From Clostridiales bacterium (GTDB lineage Bacteria; Bacillota; Sulfobacillia; UBA995): a stretch of 6,325 nt of DNA. Every line of letters begins with the position of its first letter. Positions within the stretch are counted from its first letter, which is position 1. The notes beneath the pieces are model-generated. The model saw only the letters and a list, made by a program, of their open reading frames with translations, made no database searches and had not been told where the DNA came from. The position numbers and the translations under genes are program-made. The stretch is taken from the NCBI GenBank assembly GCA_003517845.1, contig DOZU01000209.1:1-6325 (forward strand). Reading direction: 5' to 3'. Of the stretch, positions 1-5,671 are shown piece by piece.

Positions 1-465
1 TTCACCGCCTCTTTCGGCCGTATGGAACGGCTGACTTTCGATGGGCGGCAGCTCCTGCTGGTGCTGGTGAAGAATCCGGCCGGGTTCAACGAGGTCATCC
101 GCACGCTGCTGGCCCAGGGGGACGCCCGCGACTTGCTGATCGCCGTGAACAACCGTTATGCCGACGGCACCGACGTGTCCTGGATTTGGGACGTGGACTT
201 CGAGCGCCTGGTAGCGGCGGATCGGTTGCTCCGGGTGACGGTGACCGGCATGCGCGCCGACGCCATGGCGGTGCGGCTGAAATACGCCGGGCTGGACGAA
301 GCCGGGCTCATCGTCCATCCCGAACTCGGCGAGGCGCTCAAGGGGGCGCTCGTCCGAACGCCGCCGGGGGGCCGGCTGTATATCCTGCCGACGTACACGG
401 CCATGCTGGGGATCAGGGAAACCCTGCGCCGCCAGGGCCGGGTGGGCCATTACTGGGAGGGGTGA
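1..465 (+). CDS. murT: MurT C-terminal part (lipid II isoglutaminyl synthase, Mur ligase-like subunit), 5' end outside the window
   Basis: This is the last 154 residues of a protein whose start lies left of the window; the frame is open from base 1. MurT and GatD together amidate the alpha-carboxyl of D-glutamate in the lipid II stem peptide, giving D-isoglutamine. MurT is the ATP-dependent Mur-ligase-like subunit. The visible part is its C-terminal domain (DUF1727 type). It begins with the FGRxERL and LVKNPAGFNEVIRTL segments, continues with NNRYADGTDVSWIWDVDFE, and ends with the typical TYTAMLGIRETL...YWEG tail. In studied MurT/GatD pairs an Asp in this domain completes the GatD catalytic triad. 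The DxSWxWD stretch here is a plausible location, but I infer that rather than align it. The stop codon is separated from the gatD ATG by one base, so the two are surely co-translated. The internal ATG at 22 is not the true start, because homology-like sequence extends upstream of it. Confidence 0.9.
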   Translation, partial: FTASFGRMERLTFDGRQLLLVLVKNPAGFNEVIRTLLAQGDARDLLIAVNNRYADGTDVSWIWDVDFERLVAADRLLRVTVTGMRADAMAVRLKYAGLDEAGLIVHPELGEALKGALVRTPPGGRLYILPTYTAMLGIRETLRRQGRVGHYWEG

Positions 466-466
466 G

Positions 467-1282
467 ATGAGCGTTCAGGAGTTGCGCATCCTCCACCTGT
501 ATCCCGAACTGATGAACCTCTATGGCGATCGGGGCAACCTGCTCGCCCTGCGGGCGCGATGCCTCTGGCACGAGGTCAAGCCCATCATCACCGAGGCCGG
601 CCCGGGTGACCCGGTGGATTTCGCCGACCGCGACCTCGTCGTCATGGGCGGCGGGCAAGATCGGGAACAGCGGATGGTGGCCCGGGATCTTGCCGGACCG
701 CTCGGGCACAGGCTGCGGGCCGCGGTGGAAGAAGGGCTGTGCGTGCTCGCCATATGCGGCTCGTACCAGCTTCTGGGTACGAGTTACGCCACGGCCGCCG
801 GCGAGACCTTGCTCGGCGCGGGCATCTTCGACTCGACCACCGGACCGGGTCTCGGGCGGCTGGTCGGCCACATCGCGGTGGCGGTGGGGGAGCATGGAAA
901 GGTGCTCGCCGGATTTGAGAACCATGGCGGCCGCACCTTCCTGGGGCAAGGCGCGACGCCCCTGGGTCGGGTGATCCGGGGGTACGGGAATAACGGTCAG
1001 GACGGCACGGAAGGGGCCGTCTACCGGAATGCCTTTGGCACCTACCTGCACGGACCGGTCTTGCCGGCCAATCCCTGGTTTGCCGATCATCTGCTCCGGC
1101 TGGCGCTGGAGCGCCGGTACGGCATGGCCGGGCTCCGGCCGCTGGACGATTCCCTGGAACTAGCCGCCCACGCGGCCGTCGTCCGCGAGAGTCGCATCGA
1201 TGCCCGTCGGCGCGCGCGGGAGCGAGGGCGGGCGAGTCGGGAGGAGCAGGGGACTCCCCCAGAGAAGCAGGAGGCTATATGA
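467..1282 (+). CDS. gatD: GatD, glutaminase subunit of lipid II isoglutaminyl synthase
   Basis: This is a 271-residue class I glutamine amidotransferase (CobB/CobQ-like). It hydrolyses glutamine and passes ammonia to MurT for amidation of lipid II D-Glu, at the cytoplasmic face of the membrane. The N-terminus shows the family signature LHLYPELMNLYGDRGN. The nucleophile is Cys97 in AICGSYQLLG, corresponding to C94 of S. aureus GatD. The catalytic His is His195 in GTYLHGPVLPANP, corresponding to H189. ENHGGRT is another family segment. The protein is somewhat longer than the roughly 240-250 residues usual for the family. The excess is a charged Arg/Glu-rich tail after about residue 235, which looks disordered. 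The ATG follows the murT stop by one base, and the 3' end overlaps trxB in an ATGA arrangement. Identity and pairing with MurT are secure; the role of the tail is unknown. Confidence 0.93.
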   Translation: MSVQELRILHLYPELMNLYGDRGNLLALRARCLWHEVKPIITEAGPGDPVDFADRDLVVMGGGQDREQRMVARDLAGPLGHRLRAAVEEGLCVLAICGSYQLLGTSYATAAGETLLGAGIFDSTTGPGLGRLVGHIAVAVGEHGKVLAGFENHGGRTFLGQGATPLGRVIRGYGNNGQDGTEGAVYRNAFGTYLHGPVLPANPWFADHLLRLALERRYGMAGLRPLDDSLELAAHAAVVRESRIDARRRARERGRASREEQGTPPEKQEAI

Positions 1283-2202
1283 ACGCGGAAGTGCGGAACG
1301 TGGTGGTGGTGGGCGGCGGCCCCGCGGGGCTGACGGCGGCGATCTATGCGGGCCGGTTCGGCATGTCACCGCTCGTGCTCGAGCCGGGCCTCCCCGGAGG
1401 TAAGCTGACTCTGATCGACCGGATTGAGAACTTCCCCGGTTTCCCCGGCGGGATCGGCGGCCCCGAGCTGGCCCAGCGCCTGGACGAACAGGCCCGCGAG
1501 TATGGGGCGGAATTTCGGGCCGTAGCGGCCGAGGCCATACGCCGGGACGGGGCGCTCATCCAGGTGGCGACCGGTGACGGGGAGGTGACCGCCCGGTCGG
1601 TCATCGTGGCCTCCGGCGCGACGCCGCTGCGCCTGGGCGTCCCCGGCGAGCGGGAGTTTCTCGGCCGGGGCGTCTCCTATTGCGCCACCTGCGACGGGCC
1701 TTTCTTCCGGGACAAGGACATCGCCGTCGTGGGCGGAGGGGACTCGGCGGTGGAGGAGGCGCTGTGCCTCACGCGTTTCGCCCGCAGCGTCACGGTGATC
1801 CATCGCCGCGAGCGCCTGCGGGCGTCAGAAGTGCTGCAGCAAAGGGCGCTGGCGCATCCCCTCATCCGCTTTCGCTGGAGCGCCGAGGTGATCGCCGTGG
1901 AAGGCAGCGACCAGGTGGAGGGCATAAGGCTGAGGGACCGGCAAGGCGAGTCGCTGCTCCCCGCCGAGGGCGTCTTCATCTATGTGGGTATCGTCCCGGT
2001 AACCGGATTCCTGGGCGGCCAGGTTGAACTGGACGCGCGCGGTCACCTGCGGGCGGCCGAGGACACGGCCACTTCCCTCCCCGGCTTTTTCGCCGCCGGC
2101 GACGTCCGCGGCAAGCCCCTCCGCCAGGTGGCCACTGCGGTTGCCGATGGAGCGGTGGCGGCGATGGCCGCCGAGAAATACCTGACGGGTGACGGAGTTT
2201 GA
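1279..2202 (+). CDS. trxB: Thioredoxin reductase (NADPH, FAD)
   Basis: This is a 307-residue cytoplasmic flavoenzyme that uses NADPH to reduce the thioredoxin disulfide. Visible parts in order are: the FAD-binding GGGPAG loop at residues 12-17; the redox pair Cys135-Ala-Thr-Cys138, followed by DGPFF; the NADPH-domain glycine motif GGGDSAVEEA near residues 152-161; the NADPH 2'-phosphate signature HRRERLR beginning at His175; and the C-terminal FAD motif AAGDVRGKPLRQVATAVADG around Asp275. The length is normal for the low-Mr class. The ATG overlaps the gatD stop (ATGA), with AGGAGG a few bases upstream, which indicates translational coupling. The trxA gene follows directly, making a reductase/substrate pair. 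The HRRxxxR motif argues for NADPH rather than reduced ferredoxin or NADH as donor, although this is a family-level inference. Confidence 0.95.
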   Translation: MNAEVRNVVVVGGGPAGLTAAIYAGRFGMSPLVLEPGLPGGKLTLIDRIENFPGFPGGIGGPELAQRLDEQAREYGAEFRAVAAEAIRRDGALIQVATGDGEVTARSVIVASGATPLRLGVPGEREFLGRGVSYCATCDGPFFRDKDIAVVGGGDSAVEEALCLTRFARSVTVIHRRERLRASEVLQQRALAHPLIRFRWSAEVIAVEGSDQVEGIRLRDRQGESLLPAEGVFIYVGIVPVTGFLGGQVELDARGHLRAAEDTATSLPGFFAAGDVRGKPLRQVATAVADGAVAAMAAEKYLTGDGV

Positions 2203-2206
2203 CTTG

Positions 2207-2214
2207 AAGGAGGT
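2207..2214 (+). promoter_or_regulatory. Consensus Shine-Dalgarno site for trxA
   Basis: AAGGAGGT is a full-length match to the 16S anti-Shine-Dalgarno sequence, 9 nt before the trxA ATG. It is the strongest ribosome binding site in the window and suggests thioredoxin is made in larger amounts than its neighbours. It also fixes the ATG at 2224 as the start. Confidence 0.85.
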
Positions 2215-2223
2215 CCGACGGAT

Positions 2224-2547
2224 ATGGGCGAGCTGCAGGCGGTGACGGATGCGAGCTTCGCGGCGGAGGTCTTGGAGGCGGAAGGGCCGGTGCTGGTTGA
2301 CTTCTGGGCTCCCTGGTGCCCTCCTTGCCGGATGCTGGCGCCCCAGCTCGAGGCATTTGCCGGCGAGCACGGCGATCGCATCAAGGTACTGAAACTCAAC
2401 ACCGACGAGAACCCGGCAACGCAGCGCAAGTACGGAGTCCAGAGCATCCCCACCCTGGTGCTGTTCGAGGGCGGCCAGGAAAAGCAGAGGATTGTCGGCA
2501 TGGTCAATCGCGACGAACTGAAGCGCCGCCTGGGCCTGTCCGGTTGA
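2224..2547 (+). CDS. trxA: Thioredoxin with WCPPC active site
   Basis: This is a 107-residue single-domain thioredoxin, a cytoplasmic dithiol donor for reductases and protein disulfides and the partner of the adjacent TrxB. It has the standard layout: buried Asp26, active site Trp31-Cys32-Pro33-Pro34-Cys35, KLNTDENP near the middle, and the cis-proline Pro76 in SIPTL. There is no signal peptide or membrane anchor, so it is not a secreted TlpA/ResA-type protein. The oddity is Pro33: classical thioredoxins have WCGPC. WCPPC is more usual in TlpA-like proteins, and the residues between the cysteines tune redox potential, so this protein may differ from E. coli Trx1. It has a perfect ribosome binding site. 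Its stop overlaps the next start (TGATG). Confidence 0.92.
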   Translation: MGELQAVTDASFAAEVLEAEGPVLVDFWAPWCPPCRMLAPQLEAFAGEHGDRIKVLKLNTDENPATQRKYGVQSIPTLVLFEGGQEKQRIVGMVNRDELKRRLGLSG

Positions 2548-3224
2548 TGCCGGCGTCCGGCGACCGGCCGGTCACCCTCGAACTGGTGAAGCGCGATCCC
2601 GAGGCCGGGGCCTACTTGGACCGCGCTGATGAGTTCCTGGGGGTTCTGGGTTTCACGGAGCACGGGCGGCGCCACGCGGGACTGGTGGCCAGCATCGCGG
2701 CGAACGTCCTGACCCACCTGGACTTTTCGGAGCGGGAGGTCGAACTGGGCTCGATCGGCGGGTATCTTCACGATATCGGCAATGTGATTGCGCGGCAGGG
2801 CCACGAGCAGATAGGAGCCTTGCTGGTCCTCGGAATCCTGCGGCGACTGGGAATGACTCCCGAAGAGACGGCCGCGGTCGTGGGGGCGATCGGCAATCAT
2901 GGCGACGAGTGCGAGCCGGTGAGCAACCTGTCGGCAGCACTGTTCCTGGCGGACAAGTCCGATGTGCACCGCTCGCGGGTGCGCAACCCGGACCCGAACT
3001 GCTTCGACATCCATGACCGGGTGAACCACGCCGTGCAGCATTCGTTCTTGCGGGTGGACGGACGCCGGCGCACCGTGACCCTGGAGTTGAAGGTCGACAG
3101 CCGGCTGGCTTCGGTGATGAACTACTTCGAGATCTTCCTCGGCCGCATGTCGCTGTGCCGCAAAGCCGCCGACTTCCTGGGGTGTCGTTTCGAGCTGGCT
3201 ATAAACGAGCACAAGCTGCTATGA
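2547..3224 (+). CDS. HD-domain metal-dependent phosphohydrolase, substrate unknown
   Basis: This is a 225-residue soluble protein with an HD-superfamily metal site. The visible ligand candidates in order are His43 (GRRHA), His75-Asp76 (YLHDIGN), His86 (GHEQIG), His118 (NHGDE) and Asp136 (FLADKSD). This set resembles two-metal HD enzymes more than minimal ones. Residues from about 145 to 225 form a conserved-looking C-terminal part with no recognised motif. The start is the ATG overlapping the trxA stop (TGATG). The frame stays open upstream inside trxA, but that part is out of frame with thioredoxin and has no family resemblance. No strong Shine-Dalgarno site is seen, so translation probably depends on ribosomes finishing trxA. 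HD enzymes act on nucleotides, signalling nucleotides or other phosphoesters; nothing here picks one. From memory, similar HD genes sit beside secD in some Clostridia, but no functional link is established. Confidence 0.8.
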   Translation: MPASGDRPVTLELVKRDPEAGAYLDRADEFLGVLGFTEHGRRHAGLVASIAANVLTHLDFSEREVELGSIGGYLHDIGNVIARQGHEQIGALLVLGILRRLGMTPEETAAVVGAIGNHGDECEPVSNLSAALFLADKSDVHRSRVRNPDPNCFDIHDRVNHAVQHSFLRVDGRRRTVTLELKVDSRLASVMNYFEIFLGRMSLCRKAADFLGCRFELAINEHKLL

Positions 3225-3257
3225 GGCATTATGTACCGTGGATCCGGGCCCGAGGTG

Positions 3258-3266
3258 TGGTATAAT
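3258..3266 (+). promoter_or_regulatory. Extended -10 promoter upstream of secD
   Basis: TGG-TATAAT is a perfect -10 hexamer with an extended TGn element, in an otherwise GC-rich 85 nt intergenic gap. No good -35 box is found 16-18 nt upstream, which is usual for extended -10 promoters. The predicted start is near 3272-3274, giving a leader of about 37 nt to the secD ATG. It suggests secDF can be transcribed independently of the murT-gatD-trx train, though no terminator separates the two and read-through is likely. Confidence 0.65.
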
Positions 3267-3309
3267 CTGAGTTAGCTCCGGGTGCCGGATATCGGCGGGA
3301 GGGCTGGTC

Positions 3310-4557
3310 ATGGGGGTACGCGGGAAGAGCAGGGTCGCTTTCTTGGCCCTGGTGTTGGCGGTGTTCGTCGCGACGTGGTATTTCGGTTTCGAGCGCCCGA
3401 TCCTGGCGGACATCCCCCAGGGCATGGACCTCCGGGGTGGCGTGTACGTCGTGCTGGAGGGGGTGGCCACCCCCGAAGAGCCCGTCACCCTGGAGCACAT
3501 GCGCAAGGCGGTGGAGATCATCCGCTTCCGGGTGGACGAGTTGGGCGTGGGGGATACCACGGTCCAGCTCAAGGGAGAGGACCGGATCATCGTCGGCTTG
3601 CCGGGACTGGGTGATCCGGACAAGGCCCTGGGCGTGATCGGGCGGACGGCGTTGCTGGAGTTCCTGGACGATGAGTCCCTGGGCTTGCGAGAAGCGGGTG
3701 AGCCATATACGGCGATCGTCACCGGCGCCCACCTGGTCGAGGCCCAAGCGGCCATCGAGGCGGGACGCAATGTGGTGCTGCTCTCGCTCAACCCCGAGGG
3801 GACCCAGCGCTTTGCCGACGCCACGGCCCGGCTGATCGGCCGGCCCATCCACATCGTCCTCGATGGAGAGGTCGTGCAGTCTCCGATCGTCCAGGACCAC
3901 ATCCCCGGCGGCAATGCCGAGATATCGGGCTACGGTACGCTCGAGGAGGCCAACGAGGTCGCCATCGTCCTCAATTCCGGCGCTCTGCCCGTCGAACTCA
4001 AGGTGATCGAGACGCGTTCGGTCAGCGCCACCCTCGGCCAGGACTCCGTGGAACGCAGCGGCCGGGCTGCGGCCCTGGGCGTGGCCCTGGTTGCCGCCTA
4101 TATGCTCCTGTATTACCGGGGTGCCGGGCTGGTAGCCAACGTGATGCTCATGGCCTTCGTGCTGCTCCTGCTCGGACTGCTGGCGGCGGTGAACGCCGCC
4201 CTCACCTTGCCCGGCATCGCCGGCATCATCCTGTCGGTGGGCATGGCGGTGGATGCTCAGGTCATCATCTTCGAGCGCATCCGGGAGGAATTGCGCCTCG
4301 GCAAGAAGCTGCGCTCGGCGATCGATGCCGGGTTCAACCGGGCATTGCCCGCGATCCTGGACGGCAATGTGACCACGCTGATTGCCGCCGCGGTCCTGTT
4401 CTACCTGGGAGCCGACCGGGTCAGGGGCTTTGCCGTTACCCTTTCCCTGGGTATCATGACCAGCATGTTCACGGCGGTGGTCCTCACCCGCCAGGCGCTC
4501 GGGCTGCTGGTGCGGGCGGACCTGTTGCGCGCCACGAAATTCTTCTTCGGCGTGTGA
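3310..4557 (+). CDS. secD: SecD, protein translocase accessory subunit
   Basis: This is a 415-residue membrane protein of the SecDF complex, which uses the proton gradient to help pull and release proteins exported through SecYEG. The N-terminal membrane segment spans about residues 8-27. It is followed by the family motif GMDLRGG (residues 38-44) and a large extracytoplasmic P1 domain to about residue 240, containing VTGAHLVEAQ. About five membrane segments follow from residue 250 on. The proton-path Asp is kept as Asp315 in VGMAVDAQVIIFERIREEL; the usual residue two places later is Asn (VDAN), here Gln317. The size is typical of compact Clostridia-type SecD and shorter than the E. coli protein. 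The start is supported by GGGAGG 7 nt upstream. The gene has its own extended -10 promoter, and secF follows after 25 nt. Confidence 0.94.
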   Translation: MGVRGKSRVAFLALVLAVFVATWYFGFERPILADIPQGMDLRGGVYVVLEGVATPEEPVTLEHMRKAVEIIRFRVDELGVGDTTVQLKGEDRIIVGLPGLGDPDKALGVIGRTALLEFLDDESLGLREAGEPYTAIVTGAHLVEAQAAIEAGRNVVLLSLNPEGTQRFADATARLIGRPIHIVLDGEVVQSPIVQDHIPGGNAEISGYGTLEEANEVAIVLNSGALPVELKVIETRSVSATLGQDSVERSGRAAALGVALVAAYMLLYYRGAGLVANVMLMAFVLLLLGLLAAVNAALTLPGIAGIILSVGMAVDAQVIIFERIREELRLGKKLRSAIDAGFNRALPAILDGNVTTLIAAAVLFYLGADRVRGFAVTLSLGIMTSMFTAVVLTRQALGLLVRADLLRATKFFFGV

Positions 4558-4582
4558 CCGGCCTGGAGGGAGGATACTGAGA

Positions 4583-5503
4583 ATGTTCAGGGGCAGGCAG
4601 TTTGACTTCATGGGCACCCGCAGGATCTGGTTCGGCGCGTCACTCGGGCTGATCGCCATCTCCGTGATCGCCCTGGCCACTATCGGGCTCAACCTGGGGA
4701 TCGACTTCACCGGCGGCATGTTGCTCGACCTGAGTTTCGAACAACCCGTCACCGCCGCCGGCGTCCGGGCGGCCCTCGAGCCCTTCGGTCTGGGCGGGGC
4801 CATGGTGCAGATGGTGGGCGAGGATGCCAGGAACGTCCTGGTGCGCACGTCGCCAATCGACGAGCTCACGCGGAATCGCGTGTTTGCCGGCCTACGGGAG
4901 CGATTAGGGGAGTTCAGCACCGTGGCCGTGGATGTAGTCTCGCCGATCATCGGGCGCGAGTTGCTCGATGCCTCGCTACTGGCCTTGGGTCTGGCGGCAA
5001 TCGGCATGATCGCTTACATCGCGCTGCGCTTCGAGTGGCGGTTCGGGATCACCGGCGTGCTCTGCCTGTTGCACGACGTGGCACTCGTGCTCGGGGCCTC
5101 CTCGCTACTGCGGCTGGATGTGTCCGCCCCGTTCGTGGCGGCCGTGCTCACCGTGGTCGGCTACTCGATCAACGCGACCATCATCGTGTACGACCGGGTT
5201 CGCGAGCATCTCAAGGACTGGCGGAAGGAAGGGCTGCCGGCGGTGGTCAACCGCAGCATCCAGCAGAGCCTGCCCCGGTGCGTGAACACCTCCGGGACCA
5301 CGCTGGTAGCGCTGGCGGCGATCTACTTCTTCGGCGGCAAGACGACGCAGGACTTCGCCTTGGCGCTGATCATCGGCATCGGCGTGGGCACTTACTCGTC
5401 GATCTTCCTCGCCTCGCCGCTCTGGTGTTCCTGGCGCGAGCGCGATGAGCGCAACCGCCAGGCCCGGCGGACCCAGAAGGCGGTGCCGGCCCGGTCGCGC
5501 TAG
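4583..5503 (+). CDS. secF: SecF, protein translocase accessory subunit
   Basis: This 306-residue membrane protein partners SecD. After FDFMGTRR comes the first membrane segment (about residues 14-36). The canonical GIDFTGG motif follows at residues 39-45, then a short extracytoplasmic P4 domain to about residue 130. Five more membrane segments lie at roughly 131-150, 156-176, 180-202, 235-255 and 262-283, with LRFEWR between the second and third. The tail is basic and Arg-rich. The motif normally written YSxNDxIVVxDRIRE reads YSINATIIVYDRVRE here. Ala198 therefore replaces the Asp that corresponds to E. coli D213, a residue tied to proton transport. The partner Arg is kept as Arg232 in LPRCVNTSGTT, with the same 34-residue spacing as E. 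coli D213 to R247. Strong purine-rich SD GGAGGGAGG lies 9 nt before the ATG. The stop is 3 nt before the next promoter. Confidence 0.94.
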   Translation: MFRGRQFDFMGTRRIWFGASLGLIAISVIALATIGLNLGIDFTGGMLLDLSFEQPVTAAGVRAALEPFGLGGAMVQMVGEDARNVLVRTSPIDELTRNRVFAGLRERLGEFSTVAVDVVSPIIGRELLDASLLALGLAAIGMIAYIALRFEWRFGITGVLCLLHDVALVLGASSLLRLDVSAPFVAAVLTVVGYSINATIIVYDRVREHLKDWRKEGLPAVVNRSIQQSLPRCVNTSGTTLVALAAIYFFGGKTTQDFALALIIGIGVGTYSSIFLASPLWCSWRERDERNRQARRTQKAVPARSR

Positions 5504-5506
5504 CCA

Positions 5507-5535
5507 TTGCCGGGGGCCGGCGTCCATGCTATGAT
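5507..5535 (+). promoter_or_regulatory. Sigma-A-type promoter for the riboswitch-CDF unit
   Basis: TTGCCG (-35, 5507-5512) and TATGAT (-10, 5530-5535) are separated by exactly 17 nt. The predicted start is near 5541-5543, at the 5' strand of riboswitch helix P1. The promoter begins 3 nt after the secF stop codon, so the CDF gene has its own transcript while remaining open to read-through from secDF. Confidence 0.75.
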
Positions 5536-5540
5536 GCTGC

Positions 5541-5630
5541 CGAGAACAGGCGACGGGCGGACCGGCCATGGAGGCTGCCGCCCGTGGGGCCGGGCCCAGG
5601 CCGAGGGCAGCGGGGGACCCGCGGGACTCG
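5541..5630 (+). promoter_or_regulatory. NiCo (czcD-type) riboswitch aptamer
   Basis: The leader folds into a four-way junction. P1 pairs 5541-5544 (CGAG) with 5627-5630 (CTCG). P2 pairs 5553-5560 (ACGGGCGG) with 5578-5585 (CCGCCCGT), 8 perfect pairs. P3 pairs 5595-5597 with 5605-5607. P4 pairs 5610-5614 (GCGGG) with 5618-5622 (CCCGC). The linkers are AACAGGCG (J1/2), GGGGCCGGG (J2/3), CA (J3/4) and GGGA (J4/1). The Erysipelotrichaceae NiCo riboswitch, recalled from memory, has AGCAGGCA, GCAGCCGGG, CA and GGGA in the same places. The G-rich J2/3 and J4/1 strands carry the metal-binding guanines in that structure. The class binds Ni2+ or Co2+ cooperatively, has also been reported to respond to Fe2+, and typically controls CDF exporters, as found here. 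The downstream terminator competes with P4 and J4/1, predicting an ON switch. Helices were paired by eye; P1 and P3 are short. The exact transcript start could trim P1. Confidence 0.85.
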
Positions 5631-5655
5631 TGATGTCCGCGGGTTTCGTGTTTTT
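5617..5655 (+). terminator. Intrinsic terminator, expression platform of the NiCo riboswitch
   Basis: ACCCGCGG (5617-5624) pairs perfectly with CCGCGGGT (5637-5644), plus a possible G-U pair inside. The loop is about 10 nt, and the run TTTCGTGTTTTT follows. The 5' arm contains the 3' strand of aptamer helix P4 (5618-5622) and the first bases of the GGGA linker, and the P1 3' strand lies in its loop. Aptamer and terminator are therefore mutually exclusive. It is also the only terminator seen downstream of secF, so it probably ends secDF transcripts too. Confidence 0.85.
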
Positions 5656-5658
5656 CCG

Positions 5659-5665
5659 AGGAGGG
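5659..5665 (+). promoter_or_regulatory. Shine-Dalgarno site deciding the CDF gene start
   Basis: AGGAGGG sits 6 nt before GTG 5672 and directly after the terminator U-tract. It supports GTG 5672 as the start over the in-frame ATG at 5633, which lies in the terminator loop and has no ribosome binding site. Confidence 0.8.
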
Positions 5666-5671
5666 CGCGAG

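Noticed and set aside
2316..2546. Upstream extension of the HD-domain frame inside trxA
   Set aside because: The segment overlaps thioredoxin out of frame, is Arg/Gly/Pro-rich and shows no HD-family resemblance. The ATG at 2547 fits the TGATG junction.
2043..3212. 389-codon minus-strand ORF opposite trxB, trxA and the HD gene
   Set aside because: It lies entirely opposite three well-supported genes and shows no recognisable domain; it is a GC composition shadow.
3277..3289. Small hairpin TCCGG-GTG-CCGGA in the secD leader
   Set aside because: Five pairs with a triloop is easily expected by chance in GC-rich DNA. It has no U-tract and does not cover the ribosome binding site, so I see no regulatory case.
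3229..5007. 592-codon minus-strand ORF opposite secD and secF
   Set aside because: The plus strand encodes clear SecD and SecF with conserved motifs. The minus product is a low-complexity His/Arg/Pro-rich string typical of the antisense frame of GC-rich genes, with no family motif.
5568..5633. Possible 21-residue leader peptide in the riboswitch region
   Set aside because: It has no good ribosome binding site, an Ala/Arg/Gly-rich product without regulatory codons, and it starts in the P2 loop; base pairing explains the region better.
5536..5660. Other riboswitch classes (yybP-ykoY manganese, T-box) for the CDF leader
   Set aside because: The yybP-ykoY loop sequences and T-box specifier/antiterminator elements are not seen, while all four NiCo junction linkers are.
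5633..5671. In-frame ATG 5633 as an alternative CDF start
   Set aside because: It lies in the terminator loop without a Shine-Dalgarno site, and it would add 13 residues not expected for the family. GTG 5672 has AGGAGGG 6 nt upstream.
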